From Clostridia bacterium (GTDB lineage Bacteria > Bacillota > Sulfobacillia > SLMV01): 5,310 bases of DNA. Shown piece by piece: positions 5,273 through 5,310 of this stretch. The position numbers and the translations under genes were made by a program. The notes beneath the pieces are model-generated. The model was given only the letters and a program-made list of their open reading frames with translations. It was not told where the DNA came from and did not search any database. How positions within the stretch are numbered: position 1 is the stretch's first letter; every line of letters begins with the position of its first letter. The stretch is taken from contig SLMV01000021.1 in assembly GCA_007133365.1 (NCBI GenBank), forward strand, positions 1 to 5,310, written 5' to 3'.

Positions 5273-5310
5273 ATGGCGAATGCTCGAAAAGGAACCGCGC
5301 GTTATGGAAA
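5273..5310 (+). CDS. Start of a third operon gene, truncated by the window edge
   Basis: An ATG at 5273 follows GGGGGAG by five bases and opens a frame reading MANARKGTARYG to the edge. It is 42 bases after the preceding stop, with no terminator between, so it likely belongs to the same operon. A competing ATG at 5253 opens another frame (MKRGERKWRMLEKE...) but has a poorer ribosome binding site. Twelve residues are too few to name a family. Confidence 0.5.
   Translation, partial: MANARKGTARYG

Overview
The window looks like chromosomal DNA of a Gram-positive-type anaerobe, most likely a Firmicutes/Clostridia-like lineage. This is inferred from strong AAGGAG/GGAGG ribosome binding sites, a lipobox-anchored solute-binding protein, a single-cysteine peroxiredoxin of a type I associate with clostridia, and a tandem pair of NifX/NifB-type iron-molybdenum-cofactor-domain proteins. 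The base composition is close to balanced. Nothing fixes a genus. The left gene and the binding protein are rich in Asp and Glu, which would fit a salt-adapted organism but does not prove it.

Layout. Positions 1-587 (minus) hold the N-terminal 195 residues of a membrane-anchored extracytoplasmic protein with an internal duplication; its C-terminus lies beyond the window. Positions 588-1105 carry no convincing gene, only hairpins, one of them a terminator-like stem just after the next gene. Positions 1126-2844 (minus) encode a family 5 (peptide/nickel type) ABC-transporter lipoprotein with a long Glu/Pro/Asp linker and no permease or ATPase gene beside it. Positions 2845-3519 form a long divergent intergenic region with candidate promoters on both sides and an unexplained dyad that ends beside an orphan Shine-Dalgarno sequence. 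Positions 3520-3963 (plus) encode a 1-Cys peroxiredoxin that ends at a good intrinsic terminator. Positions 3964-4482 are another long, hairpin-rich spacer. From 4483 to the right edge (plus) runs an operon of two small FeMo-cofactor-domain proteins and the first codons of a third gene. It sits behind a TTGACA promoter whose start region overlaps a Fur-box-like dyad.

Functionally the right half is a redox and metal module: a thiol peroxidase next to a likely iron-regulated pair of cofactor- or Fe-S-binding proteins. The left half is cell-surface. No nitrogenase genes, mobile element, CRISPR array, tRNA or rRNA were seen. The least explained material is the three large intergenic regions, especially the nested inverted repeats at 4094-4150 and 3093-3141, and the duplicated QHMDSGSVEV protein.
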